From JAHEDH01 sp963753285 (GTDB lineage: Bacteria; Actinomycetota; Acidimicrobiia; Spongiisociales; ZC4RG35): 64,000 nt of DNA. Below the pieces are notes generated by a model. It worked only from the letters and a program-made list of their open reading frames with translations. It was not told the origin of the DNA and searched no databases. The stretch spans positions 62,001 to 126,000 of the forward strand of contig CAVWBT010000001.1 in assembly GCA_963753285.1 (NCBI GenBank), in the 5' to 3' direction. Numbering within the stretch: the stretch's first letter is position 1; every line of letters starts with the position of its first letter. Position numbers and translations under genes: made by a program. Positions 11,295-19,875 of the stretch are shown here, in pieces.

Positions 11295-12535
11295 AACGAC
11301 TGCTCGTCCTCGGAGCCGGAACGGCCGGGACCATGGTGGTCAACAAGCTGCGCCCTCGCCTCGACGAGGACGAGTGGAAGATCACGATCGTCGATCAGGA
11401 GGCGACCCACCACTACCAGCCCGGGTACCTGTTCCTGCCCTTCGGTGACTACCGACCCGAGGAGATCGTCAAGCCCAAGAAGAAGTTCATCCCCGAAGGC
11501 GTCGAGATGATCATGGGCGAGATCGACCGCGTCGACGCAGACGACAACCGAGTCCTCCTCGCCGACGGCACGGAGCTCTCCTACGACCAGCTGGTGATCG
11601 CTACAGGTGCAACCCCCAGGCCCGATCAGACACCCGGAATGGACGAGGACGAGTGGCGCAAGAGCGTCCACGAGTTCTACACATTCGAGGGCGCCATCGC
11701 CCTGCGCGACAAGCTCGCCACGTGGGAGGGCGGTCGTCTCATCGTGCACATCACCGAGATGCCGATCAAGTGCCCCGTGGCTCCCCTCGAGTTCACGTTC
11801 CTCGCGGATGACTTCTTCAAGAAGAAGGGCATGCGCGATCAAGTGGAGATCACCTATGTGACACCATTGGACGGCGCCTTCACCAAGCCGGTGGCCTCGA
11901 AGCATCTGGGCGACATGCTCTCCGATCGCAAGGTGTCGCTCGAGCCGGACTTCATGATCGAGCGGGTCGACAACGAGAGCAAGGCCATCGTGTCGTACGA
12001 CGAACGCGAGATCCCGTTCGATCTCCTCGTGACCGTGCCACTCAACATGGGCGCGGACTTCATCCAGCGCAGCGGCCTCGGCGACGATCTCAACTTCGTG
12101 CCCGTCGACCAGGGGACCCTGCTCTCGACGCAGTACGACAACATCTTCGCCCTGGGCGACGCATCGAACATCCCTGCCTCGAAGGCGGGATCGGTGGCCC
12201 ACTTCGCCGTGGACATCTTCACCGACAACTTCCTCGAGCACATCGAGGGTCGGCCCATGACCGAAGCCTTCGACGGCCACGCGAACTGCTTCGTGGAGTC
12301 GGGCAACGGAAAGGGCATGTTGATCGACTTCAACTACACGACCCAGCCGCTGACCGGCAAGTATCCGCTTCCGGGCGTGGGGCCCTTCAGCCTCCTGAAG
12401 GAAACGGAGATGAACCACTACGGCAAGCTCGCTTTCCGGTGGATGTACTGGAACCTGCTCCTCCCGGGCAAGGAACTCCCGCTCCCCGCGCTGATGAGCA
12501 TGGTCGGCAAGGATGCCGAGGAGGTCTCAGCGTGA
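11291..12535 (+). CDS. Sulfide:quinone oxidoreductase-like FAD flavoprotein
   Basis: 414 aa. The N-terminal FAD-binding motif is LVLGAGTAGTMVVNKL, with ATGATPRP and FALGDASNIPASKAG marking the FAD/NAD(P) fold of the SQR family. Cys161 (IKCPVAP) and Cys333 are in positions expected for two of the redox-active cysteines of SQR; a third is not obvious. SQR enzymes oxidise sulfide at the membrane and pass electrons to quinone. AAGGAGCACAAC precedes the ATG. It overlaps the regulator upstream and the DUF1641 gene downstream by 4 bp each, so the three are translationally coupled. Confidence 0.9.
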   Translation: MKRLLVLGAGTAGTMVVNKLRPRLDEDEWKITIVDQEATHHYQPGYLFLPFGDYRPEEIVKPKKKFIPEGVEMIMGEIDRVDADDNRVLLADGTELSYDQLVIATGATPRPDQTPGMDEDEWRKSVHEFYTFEGAIALRDKLATWEGGRLIVHITEMPIKCPVAPLEFTFLADDFFKKKGMRDQVEITYVTPLDGAFTKPVASKHLGDMLSDRKVSLEPDFMIERVDNESKAIVSYDEREIPFDLLVTVPLNMGADFIQRSGLGDDLNFVPVDQGTLLSTQYDNIFALGDASNIPASKAGSVAHFAVDIFTDNFLEHIEGRPMTEAFDGHANCFVESGNGKGMLIDFNYTTQPLTGKYPLPGVGPFSLLKETEMNHYGKLAFRWMYWNLLLPGKELPLPALMSMVGKDAEEVSA

Positions 12536-13254
12536 CGGCTCCAGCCGTGACACCGACGATCGAGGATCGCCTCGACCAGATGGCGCTCCAACTCGAGGTG
12601 CTGACGCACGAGGCGATGCGGCAGCGGGCCGCAAGGGAACGCTGGTCGGAACTGACCGAGATCATGACTCCGATCGCCTCCCAGGCGATGAACACCCTGT
12701 CGAAGGAACTCGACGATCTCGAAGTGAGCACCGACGACGTCCTCGGGTTCGCCAAGACGCTGGCGAGCACCCTTCCGACGCTCGAACGGCTTCTCGCCCA
12801 GCTCGCCACCTTCAGCGAGCTCGTGGAGGTGGCGGCGCCCATGGCCAAGCCGGTGATGGACTCGGCTACCGAACGCCTTGCCATCCTCGACGAGCGCGGA
12901 TACTTCGACATCGGGCGGAGTGGCCTCGGTGTCATCGACCGGGTCGTCACGTCCTTCACCGACGAAGACGTCGAGGCGCTGGGCGACAACATCGTCCTGA
13001 TCCTCCAGACCGTGCGAGAGATGACTCAGCCCGAGGTCATGCAGATGCTGCAGAGGACCTTCACGACCGTTCAGAACGAGGAGCACGTCGAGCCGGCCGA
13101 ACCGCCGGGCGCGTTCGCCTTGCTGAAGGAGATGCGACAGCCCGAGGTTCGCCGCGGGCTCAGCAAGGCCCTCCACATGCTGCGCTCGCTCGGCGAGGGC
13201 TCGCCGGAGCCCGGCATGAAGGCTCCAACGACAACCGACAAGACAGAGAACTGA
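12532..13254 (+). CDS. DUF1641 family protein of the SQR cassette
   Basis: 240 aa, GTG start in a GTGA overlap with the SQR stop and preceded by GAGGAGGT. Largely alpha-helical. The central stretch 'DERGYFDIGRSGLGVIDRVVTSFTDEDVEALGDNIVLILQTVREMTQPEVM' is characteristic of DUF1641 proteins found beside SQR-like flavoproteins and heterodisulfide-reductase-like genes. The biochemical role is unproven; its constant partnership suggests it docks the flavoprotein or relays sulfur. The C-terminal 20 residues are low complexity. Confidence 0.88.
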   Translation: MTAPAVTPTIEDRLDQMALQLEVLTHEAMRQRAARERWSELTEIMTPIASQAMNTLSKELDDLEVSTDDVLGFAKTLASTLPTLERLLAQLATFSELVEVAAPMAKPVMDSATERLAILDERGYFDIGRSGLGVIDRVVTSFTDEDVEALGDNIVLILQTVREMTQPEVMQMLQRTFTTVQNEEHVEPAEPPGAFALLKEMRQPEVRRGLSKALHMLRSLGEGSPEPGMKAPTTTDKTEN

Positions 13255-13274
13255 CAAAACAGGAGGTAGTGCAG

Positions 13275-13589
13275 ATGGCACTCGCAACAGTGGCCGACCG
13301 CGAAGTCCAGGTGGACGAGGAAGGCTTCATGACCGAATACGACGAATGGGACGAGGAGGTGGCCAAGGCGCTCGCCGCAAACATCGGCATCGAACTGACC
13401 GAGGCCCATTGGGCCCCGATCAGGTTCCTGCGGGAGGACTACAAGGCGAACGGCGTGACCCCGACACTTCGCCGTGTCACGAACGAAGGCGGGATCCCGA
13501 CGAAAGAGCTGTTCACGCTGTTCCCGAAGAAGCCGGCGAAGAAGATGTCATACATCGCCGGAGTCCCGAAGCCGGCCGGCTGCGTCTAG
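13275..13589 (+). CDS. TusE/DsrC-family sulfur carrier
   Basis: 104 aa, ATG behind AGGAGGTAGTGCAG. It is the right length for DsrC and has the diagnostic tail IAGVPKPAGCV with the penultimate Cys that carries persulfide sulfur. The second DsrC cysteine, 11 residues earlier, is Ser here, so the protein is TusE-like: it can carry sulfur but cannot form the DsrC intramolecular disulfide or trisulfide. Together with the adjacent DsrE protein and the SQR-like flavoprotein this points to transfer of sulfane sulfur from sulfide oxidation. Confidence 0.92.
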   Translation: MALATVADREVQVDEEGFMTEYDEWDEEVAKALAANIGIELTEAHWAPIRFLREDYKANGVTPTLRRVTNEGGIPTKELFTLFPKKPAKKMSYIAGVPKPAGCV

Positions 13590-13601
13590 AGAGGAAGTCA
13601 C

Positions 13602-14114
13602 ATGACCAGTGCCACAGAAACCGCCCCCATCCCCTCGTTCGGGGATGAGGAGGAGACCGATCGCAAACTCGTGATCATCTGTTCGAAGGGCTCGCTCGAC
13701 ATGGCATATCCGGGGCTCGTCCTCGCCAACGCCGCCCTCGGGGAGGGAGTCGAGACCCACCTGTTCTTCACCTTCTGGGGATTCGACATGATCACCAAGA
13801 AGACGATGGGTCATCTCAAGTTCAGCCCGATCGGCAATCCGGCCACTCACATGCCCAACGCCGTGATGGGTCTGCCGGGCATGACGAGCTTCGCCACGTA
13901 CATGATGAAGAAGCAGATCGAAGGGCTGGAGATCCCAGAAGTGCCCGAGTTCCTGGATCTGATCACCGATGCCGGAGGGCACCTGTGGGCCTGCCGCATG
14001 TCCGCCGACATGATGCATGTCACCGAAGAGGACCTCTACGAGCGGGTCGAGGGGATCATCAACGCCAGCGATTTCATCGAGATCGCCGAAGGCGCTCAGA
14101 CCCTGTTCATCTAG
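13602..14114 (+). CDS. DsrE/DsrF-like (DsrE2-type) sulfurtransferase
   Basis: 170 aa. KLVIICSKGSLDMAYPGLVLANAALGEGVETHLFFTFWG is a DsrE2/peroxiredoxin-like start, and WACRMSADMM near residue 130 carries the conserved Cys that accepts sulfur in DsrE. These trimeric or hexameric proteins hand persulfide sulfur to TusE/DsrC. It begins 12 bp after the TusE/DsrC stop and is the last cistron of the cassette. The hydrophobic stretch near residues 45-60 may allow peripheral membrane contact. Confidence 0.9.
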   Translation: MTSATETAPIPSFGDEEETDRKLVIICSKGSLDMAYPGLVLANAALGEGVETHLFFTFWGFDMITKKTMGHLKFSPIGNPATHMPNAVMGLPGMTSFATYMMKKQIEGLEIPEVPEFLDLITDAGGHLWACRMSADMMHVTEEDLYERVEGIINASDFIEIAEGAQTLFI

Positions 14115-14238
14115 ACCGAGCAACCCGACTCGGGCCGCAACCTGGAGCGGCGGCAGTGCGAGATCTGCGTTGCCGCCGCTTCGGGCGCGTTCGGAGGCAC
14201 ATTCAGCCCGACCGGCCCGTAGTCACTATCTTCTCGGC

Positions 14239-14685
14239 ATGCGTGTAGCACTCGGATCGGACCATGCGGGGTTCGAACTCAAGAACCACCTGGCATCCAT
14301 GCTGTCCGATTCGGGGTACACCGTCTTCGACCTGGGCACCCACACGTCGGATTCGGTGGACTACCCGGACTTCGCTGCGGCGGTCGGGAAAGCCGTCATC
14401 GACGGGCGAGCCGACCGTGGCATCGTGATTTGTGGCTCAGGTGCGGGAGCATCGGTCGCCGCCAACAAGATCAAGGGCGTCCGTGCCGTCGTGGCGCACG
14501 ACACCTACACGGCCCACCAGGCGGTGGAGCACGACGACGTCAACGTGCTCTGCCTCGGCAGTCGGGTCATCGGCTCTGCGGTCGCCGAGGAGCTCGCGGT
14601 CACGTTCCTGTCGGCGGACTTCTCGGGCGAGGAGCGGCACCTTCGCCGCCTCAACAAGGTGAAGGCGTTGGAGGCCGGCGGCTGA
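14239..14685 (+). CDS. rpiB: Ribose-5-phosphate isomerase B
   Basis: 148 aa. MRVALGSDHAGFELKNHL and the catalytic CGSGAGASVAANKIKGVRA stretch identify the RpiB/LacAB family. In actinobacterial RpiB the active-site Cys of this loop is retained, as here (VICGSG). The enzyme interconverts ribose 5-phosphate and ribulose 5-phosphate in the pentose phosphate pathway. It starts 124 bp after the DsrE gene and converges on the thioredoxin-like gene with no spacing, so the two stops abut. Confidence 0.95.
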   Translation: MRVALGSDHAGFELKNHLASMLSDSGYTVFDLGTHTSDSVDYPDFAAAVGKAVIDGRADRGIVICGSGAGASVAANKIKGVRAVVAHDTYTAHQAVEHDDVNVLCLGSRVIGSAVAEELAVTFLSADFSGEERHLRRLNKVKALEAGG

Positions 14686-15285
14686 TCAGCCCCTGAGGGT
14701 TGCGGCGAAGTCGACGACGGCCTGCAGTTGCTCGTCTGTCACCTCACCACTGAACCTGCTCTGCACGGCGCCGTCGCTGTCGAGGATCACCCAGAACGGA
14801 TACCCGGACAGCCCATAGGCATTCCCCGCAGTGCTGGCGGGGTCGTCGTACAGCGTCGCGACCGGCCACTCTTCGCGCTCGAGCCACACCGAGGGTGGGT
14901 AGTTGGGGGCGGTTGCGTTCGAACCAGTGGCTACCGACAGGAACTCCACATCGACGTCGTTCTCGGCGAGGTAGTCGGTGACGCTGGGCACCTCACGCTG
15001 ACAGTGGGAGCACCAGTGAGCCAGGAACATCACGATGCGGGGTTCGCCCGGTCCGCCGATGGTGACAGGGCTCCCGTCTCGATCTGCGCCGGTGAGCACC
15101 GGACCGAGCGCTCCGAGCGCCGGATCGTTCGTGCCGGCCTCGAATGCGGGGAGCGTCGCCCCGTCGACCGTGACATCGCCGAATGCGAGCCCCTCGGCGA
15201 CGTCGTCGGCGCCGGAGAAGGCGAATACCACCGCCAACGCGAGCACGGCGACGATTCCGCCGCCGATCACCAGTGTCTTGTTCAT
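14686..15285 (-). CDS. Membrane-anchored TlpA/thioredoxin-like protein
   Basis: 199 aa. An N-terminal signal anchor (NKTLVIGGGIVAVLALAVVFAF) is followed by a thioredoxin fold with the active site HWCSHCQRE and the cis-Pro region LSGYPFWVILDSDG. The domain faces outside and should reduce or shuffle disulfides. ATGA overlap with the DsbB-like gene upstream shows they form an operon, giving a thiol-oxidation pair. The frame extends beyond the ATG at 15285, but that part overlaps dsbB and lacks homology. Confidence 0.9.
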   Translation of the reverse strand: MNKTLVIGGGIVAVLALAVVFAFSGADDVAEGLAFGDVTVDGATLPAFEAGTNDPALGALGPVLTGADRDGSPVTIGGPGEPRIVMFLAHWCSHCQREVPSVTDYLAENDVDVEFLSVATGSNATAPNYPPSVWLEREEWPVATLYDDPASTAGNAYGLSGYPFWVILDSDGAVQSRFSGEVTDEQLQAVVDFAATLRG

Positions 15286-15773
15286 GTCGGCCTCCAGATG
15301 AGCATCATGATCGCCGTGGCGACGAATGCCGTCAGAGCCATGGCGGGTGTCGAGATGAATCCCAGGAACTCGAGGATACGCGACGAGCAGGGATTCGAGA
15401 CATCGCAACTCCCGGTCCCGGGCACCCATTGGACGACCAGATGCCACACGCTCACCGCCGATCCGATCCCAGCCAGCGCAACGACGCCGAGGCGGGCGTC
15501 CCGACTCCTCCTCACCAACGACACCAGGATCAGGATGGGGAGCGGATACATGAAGATCCGCTGGTACCAGCACAGTTCACACGGGGCCTGATCGAAGATC
15601 TCCGAGAGCGCCAGGCTGCCGAGCGTGGCCCCTGCGGATATGGCCAGCCCGAACACACCCGCCTGGTCACCGATGAACGCCCTGACCCGGGCCGAAGCGA
15701 CCGCTGCCACAGCGAAGGCGAACGTGACGATCGTCAGGAAGCCGACGAGTCTTTCGAAGTCGAACAGTGACAT
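15282..15773 (-). CDS. DsbB-type disulfide bond formation protein
   Basis: 163 aa with four predicted membrane helices. The first extracytoplasmic loop has CELCWYQRI (CxxC) and the second has the Cys pair in GSCDVSNPCSSRI, the two redox pairs that let DsbB pass electrons from a thioredoxin-fold partner to quinone. Start chosen at ATG 15773 (MSLFDFERLVG). It is followed by the coupled TlpA-like gene, its likely partner. Confidence 0.92.
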   Translation of the reverse strand: MSLFDFERLVGFLTIVTFAFAVAAVASARVRAFIGDQAGVFGLAISAGATLGSLALSEIFDQAPCELCWYQRIFMYPLPILILVSLVRRSRDARLGVVALAGIGSAVSVWHLVVQWVPGTGSCDVSNPCSSRILEFLGFISTPAMALTAFVATAIMMLIWRPT

Positions 15774-15893
15774 TGAGATGCACTTCCTGTCTCGGATGAG
15801 ATTTCGCAGTCTGCGCGAACTGCGAGGCCAACGCATGGAGGAGATCGGCCCAAGAGCCAACGGCCAAGGGCTAGCAGCCAACAGCCGCAATTG

Positions 15894-15966
15894 CAGCCCC
15901 GACCGGGTTCGAACCGGCGTTTCCGGCTTGAAAGGCCGGCGTCCTAGACCACTGGACGACGGGGCC
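15894..15966 (-). tRNA. tRNA-Glu (TTC anticodon)
   Basis: Read on the minus strand this is a 73-nt cloverleaf. The acceptor is GGCCCCG/CGGGGCT with a G-U first pair, the D arm contains CCAGTGGTCTAGGAC, the anticodon loop is CTTTCAA (UUC) and the T arm is GCCGGTTCGAACCCGGT. CCA is not fully encoded. It lies 63 bp from the end of gltX, whose enzyme charges it. Confidence 0.95.
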
Positions 15967-16029
15967 AGGTGGATCGGGCGTCAGGGTAGCCGACCGGCCC
16001 GAGTTGTCAGATCAGCCGGACGGTTCGGC

Positions 16030-17451
16030 TCAGCCGAGACGTGAGCGGCAGTCGGCGAGTCGGGCGAGCGTCCGGGTCTTGCCGAGCGCAGAGATCGACT
16101 CGAACAGCGGTGGGCTCACCTGCGACCCGGTGATCGCCACGCGCAGCGGCTGCAACCCCTTCCGGGCGCCGATCTCGAGCTCTTCGAGCATCGAACGCAG
16201 TGCTGCTTCGATGGATCCGTGATCGAAGGTGTCGAGGGCCTCGAGCTTGTCGCCGCTCACGCGCAGGACATCGTCGACTCCCTCCTTGTCCATCACCTTG
16301 GACCACGACGATTCGTCGTACTCGACGGTGTCGCTGAAGAGGAACCGGACCTGCTCGGCGGCGTCGGAGAAGAACTTGGTGCGCTCCTGGATCAGCGGCG
16401 CCATCTGGGTGAACTGCGCCCACTGGCTCTCGTCGAGGTCGTGACCGAGACCCGAGACGAGGTGCGGGCGCACTCGTTCGATGAACTCGGCCGCGGGCAG
16501 GGCCCGGATGTATTCGCCGTTCATCCACTCCAACTTGGCCGTGTCGAACACGGCCGGGTTCTTGGACACGTCCGACAGCTCGAAGGCTGCGATCGCTTCC
16601 TCGGACGTGAAGACGGTGCGCTCGGCGTCGATTGACCAGCCCAAGAGTGACAAGTAGTTCCGGAATGCCTCGGGCAGGAAGCCGCGATCTCGGAACTCCT
16701 TCAGTGAAGTCGGGCCGTGGCGCTTGGACAGCGGCTTGCCGTCCGGTCCCATGATCAGTGGGAGGTGGGCATACCGCGGCTCGGACCCACCGATCGCCCG
16801 GGACAAGAGGATGTGCTTGGGGGTCGACGACAAGAGATCCTCGCCACGGATCACGTGGGTGATGGCGTGGTCGAGATCATCCGTGGTGGACGCAAGGTGA
16901 TAGGTCGGCGTGCCGTTCGACCGGTAGATCACGAAGTCGTCGATGACCTCGGATCCGAATCTGACGTCTCCGCGGATCACGTCGTTGAACTCGACCGAGG
17001 CGTCCTGCGGCACCGAGAACCGGACGACACCCGACGACGCCTCCCGCTCGGGGCGCCGGATGTAGTAGTTGGGGTGGAGCTTCTCCTGTTGGGCCTTCCG
17101 GCGAAGGCTCTCGAGTTCCTCGGTCGACCGGTCGTCGTAGTAGGCGTGGCCCGAATCGACGAGCGACTCCACGACCTCTCGGTACCGATCCATCCGATCG
17201 GACTGGCGGTAGGGACCGTAGTCACCACCGACGTCGACGCCTTCGTCCCAGTCGAGGCCCAACCAGCGGAACCCTTCTTTGATCTCGTCCTCGTACCGCT
17301 GTTCGGACCGTTCACGATCGGTGTCGTCGATGCGGAGGATGAAGACCCCGCCGTGATGGCGGGCGAACATCCAGTTGAACAGCGCGGCTCGAACGTTGCC
17401 GACGTGAACGAGACCGGTCGGCGACGGTGCGATGCGAACGCGGACGGTCAT
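16030..17451 (-). CDS. gltX: Glutamyl-tRNA synthetase
   Basis: 473 aa class I synthetase. APSPTGLVHVGNVRAALFNW holds the HIGH-type motif (HVGN) and PLSKRHGPTSL the KMSKS-type motif. FILRIDDTDRERS is typical of GluRS. It attaches glutamate to tRNA-Glu; whether it also mischarges tRNA-Gln depends on gatCAB elsewhere. The ATG at 17451 overlaps the stop of the FAH gene (ATGA), so both are one operon. tRNA-Glu follows on the same strand. Confidence 0.97.
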   Translation of the reverse strand: MTVRVRIAPSPTGLVHVGNVRAALFNWMFARHHGGVFILRIDDTDRERSEQRYEDEIKEGFRWLGLDWDEGVDVGGDYGPYRQSDRMDRYREVVESLVDSGHAYYDDRSTEELESLRRKAQQEKLHPNYYIRRPEREASSGVVRFSVPQDASVEFNDVIRGDVRFGSEVIDDFVIYRSNGTPTYHLASTTDDLDHAITHVIRGEDLLSSTPKHILLSRAIGGSEPRYAHLPLIMGPDGKPLSKRHGPTSLKEFRDRGFLPEAFRNYLSLLGWSIDAERTVFTSEEAIAAFELSDVSKNPAVFDTAKLEWMNGEYIRALPAAEFIERVRPHLVSGLGHDLDESQWAQFTQMAPLIQERTKFFSDAAEQVRFLFSDTVEYDESSWSKVMDKEGVDDVLRVSGDKLEALDTFDHGSIEAALRSMLEELEIGARKGLQPLRVAITGSQVSPPLFESISALGKTRTLARLADCRSRLG

Positions 17452-18212
17452 GACGCCTTCACCACCCGGTTGAGCAGCGTTCCGATTCCGTCGATCTCGA
17501 CCTCCATGGTGTCGCCCGGCTCGACGGGCCCGACGCCGGACGGCGTGCCGGTGAGAATCACGTCGCCCGGCAGGAGCGTCATGACCTGTGAGATGAACTC
17601 GATCAACTCCGCCACGCCGAACACCATGTCCGAGGTGAAACCGCCCTGGCGAACCTCGCCGTTGACCCGGCAGACGATCGACAGCTTCTCGAGCGGGTCG
17701 AGTTCGGTCTCGATGCCGGGCCCGAGCGGGCAGAACGTGTCGAAGCCCTTGCCTCGGGTCCACTGGCCATCCCTCCGCTGGAGGTCCCTGGCGGTGACGT
17801 CGTTGGCCGCGGTGTAGCCGAAAATGTATCGGCCGGCGTCCTCGGCTTTCACGTGACGGGCGAGCCGGCCGATCACGACGGCCAGCTCGGCCTCGTGATG
17901 GACTTCTTCGGAGATCCCGGGGTAGACGACGCGCGACTCGGGGCCGACGACCGACGTGGCCGGCTTCAGGAAGATCACCGGCTCCTCGGGAACACTCCCG
18001 CCCATCTCATCGGCATGGTCTGCGTAGTTCTTCCCGACGCACACCACCTTCGACGGCAGGACCGGTGCCAGCAGTTGGACCGAGTCCCACGGGATCAGCG
18101 TCTCGGTGGCCTCCCACGCGACGAACGGTGAGCCGTTGTACAGGGTGACACCGGCGGCTTCGGCGAGGCCGTACGCGATGTCGTCTCCGGATCTGAATCG
18201 AACGATCTTCAT
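17448..18212 (-). CDS. Fumarylacetoacetate hydrolase family protein
   Basis: 254 aa. SKVVCVGKNYADHADEMG, EEVHHEAELAVVIG and GYTAANDVTARDLQ, plus the ILTGTPSGVGP loop near the C-terminus, define the FAH fold with its metal-binding acidic residues. Members hydrolyse or decarboxylate 2-oxo acids, including 2-hydroxyhepta-2,4-diene-1,7-dioate isomerases and acylpyruvases. The exact substrate is not readable. Its first-cistron position ahead of gltX is common in actinobacteria. Confidence 0.93.
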   Translation of the reverse strand: MKIVRFRSGDDIAYGLAEAAGVTLYNGSPFVAWEATETLIPWDSVQLLAPVLPSKVVCVGKNYADHADEMGGSVPEEPVIFLKPATSVVGPESRVVYPGISEEVHHEAELAVVIGRLARHVKAEDAGRYIFGYTAANDVTARDLQRRDGQWTRGKGFDTFCPLGPGIETELDPLEKLSIVCRVNGEVRQGGFTSDMVFGVAELIEFISQVMTLLPGDVILTGTPSGVGPVEPGDTMEVEIDGIGTLLNRVVKAS

Positions 18213-18284
18213 CGCCCGTGACGCTAGCGGAGCCACACACCACCACGGATTCCTGAGCTGCGCCCGGTTGGGACGTGGGACGAG

Positions 18285-18821
18285 CTACGGGTAGTACTCG
18301 TCCGACTCGTACATCGAGTCCGGGTACGGCGACGCCACGCCTTCCATCGCCTTCGTGAAGTGCTCGGCACCGACCGCGACGAAGAGGCCGACCACCTCCA
18401 CCAGCACCGTCCCATCAGGCGCGAATCCCGCACCTTCGACCGACAGCTTGCGGCCGTCGACTGCGGTGAGCCATGCCTCCGAACGAATAGTGACGCCGAG
18501 CGGGATGGGATGGCGATAGTTGACCTCGAGCTTGGCGGTCACGGCCGGGCGCTGGTGCATCATCGCCACGAAGCCGAGCAAATCGTCGAACAGGGCAGCA
18601 ACCGCACCGCCGTGGGCCAGGCCGGGGCCACCCTCGAACCGCGGGTGGAAGGCCATCTCGGCCACGACCCTGTCGTGGGTGTATCTGGGCTCGATTCCGA
18701 GGCGGTGAGGGTTGTCGGGACCGCACCCGAAACATGTGATGAGATGATGCGTGGGGATGCGGGAGAGCGCACTCGTGTCGGCAACCGGGAGTGCGTCGCC
18801 CGTGATGAACCGGAAGCTCAC
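18285..18821 (-). CDS. Hotdog-fold thioesterase (PaaI-like)
   Basis: 178 aa from a GTG that overlaps the stop of the gene upstream (GTGA). The hotdog core is seen in CFGCGPDNPHRLGIEPRY, the FEGGPGLAHGGAVAALFDDLLGF helix with the catalytic HGG motif, and TAKLEVNYRHPIPLG. Such enzymes hydrolyse acyl-CoA thioesters. The N-terminal 'CFGCGPDNP' stretch is typical of the actinobacterial branch. It is probably co-transcribed with the 161-aa upstream gene. Confidence 0.9.
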   Translation of the reverse strand: MSFRFITGDALPVADTSALSRIPTHHLITCFGCGPDNPHRLGIEPRYTHDRVVAEMAFHPRFEGGPGLAHGGAVAALFDDLLGFVAMMHQRPAVTAKLEVNYRHPIPLGVTIRSEAWLTAVDGRKLSVEGAGFAPDGTVLVEVVGLFVAVGAEHFTKAMEGVASPYPDSMYESDEYYP

Positions 18822-19303
18822 GCCCTCTGCTTGAGCGCAGACCGGATCTCGTCCGGCTTCCTGCGGAGGAGCTCGCGATCCAGCTCTGATACCGCGGTTC
18901 TGCCCTGCGGCTTGTCGTGCGCGATCGCATGCATCCAGTGCTTGCGACGCTCGTGAACCCACACGGGGGCGTCTGTCGCTCCGAGGCCGCACATCGCCAT
19001 GGCGGCATCGAGATCACCCCTGGTCGGAGCCCGGCCGAACGACGACGCCCGCGCGATCATGATCGCAGACAGCACGGCTTCGAGCTCGGGTGAACGATCG
19101 TCGATCTCTGCCCGGCCGATCAGTGTCTTCGCGAATCCGGCGTCGGGTCCTGGCGTCCCGAAGCCGTCACCGGACGGCATGTCGGCCGGACTGGAGATCA
19201 CACCCGGCCGGCTGCTCGGCGACCAACGGCGTGCAGTGCCGGGGGAAGGCACCGACCTCGGTCGATCCGAAAGCTCGTGTTCGATGTTCGGCTGCTGGGC
19301 CAT
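18818..19303 (-). CDS. Conserved hypothetical protein coupled to thioesterase
   Basis: 161 aa. No recognised domain. The first 45 residues are Pro/Ser-rich and likely disordered. The rest is helical with 'ELEAVLSAIMIARASSFGRAPTRGDLDAAMAMCGLGATDAPVWVHERRKHWMHAIAH'. The C-terminus overlaps the thioesterase start, so it is translated with it. Function unknown. Confidence 0.75.
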   Translation of the reverse strand: MAQQPNIEHELSDRPRSVPSPGTARRWSPSSRPGVISSPADMPSGDGFGTPGPDAGFAKTLIGRAEIDDRSPELEAVLSAIMIARASSFGRAPTRGDLDAAMAMCGLGATDAPVWVHERRKHWMHAIAHDKPQGRTAVSELDRELLRRKPDEIRSALKQRA

Positions 19304-19350
19304 GGCGGCATTCTATGCCGTCGGGCCAACCCCTCCGACCACGGCTGTGA

Positions 19351-19821
19351 TCAGCCCAGGAGCGTCTGCACGATCCACCCGGCACCGAGCCCGTAGAGCC
19401 CGGCGACGAGGTCGTCCGCCGTGATCCCGATCCCACCGCCCAGTCGCTCGGCTCGGGCCACGCCCGGGAAGAACGACTTGAAGATGTCTGCTATCCGGAA
19501 GACGAGCCACGCAACCACCGCCCCGGGGAGGCCGAGGCCGACCGTGGCGAGGAGCACGCCGGCCGCCTCGTCGATGACGACCCATCCCGGATCGCCGTGT
19601 TTGGTGCTGTCGGTCTCGTCGACGAAGCGGGAGCTGGACCAGACCGACGCCATCGCAACTCCGACGAAGCCGAGCACGTGCGGCCAGGTCCCGATCGAAG
19701 CGAGCACCCAGGCAACCGGGATGGCGAACAGGGCCCCCACGGTTCCAGAACCCGAGTCCGAGCCGCGGACGCTCCGGAGGATCAGGCCGGTTCCGAACCA
19801 GGACGCGACGAATCGATGCAC
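19351..19821 (-). CDS. pgpA: Phosphatidylglycerophosphatase A
   Basis: 156 aa integral membrane protein. GTGLILRS..GSGTVGAL at the N-terminus, the HGDPGWVVIDEAAGVLLA segment (conserved D-E metal ligands) and FRIADIFKSFFPGVARAERLGGGIGITADDLVAG at the C-terminus are diagnostic of PgpA. It dephosphorylates phosphatidylglycerol phosphate to phosphatidylglycerol in the cytoplasmic membrane. It is divergent from the S9 peptidase gene 54 bp away. Confidence 0.94.
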   Translation of the reverse strand: MHRFVASWFGTGLILRSVRGSDSGSGTVGALFAIPVAWVLASIGTWPHVLGFVGVAMASVWSSSRFVDETDSTKHGDPGWVVIDEAAGVLLATVGLGLPGAVVAWLVFRIADIFKSFFPGVARAERLGGGIGITADDLVAGLYGLGAGWIVQTLLG

Positions 19822-19875
19822 ACGACGAAGCTACCCGATCACTGCTCGGCCGTCGCGACCCCTAACGTCTCGAGC

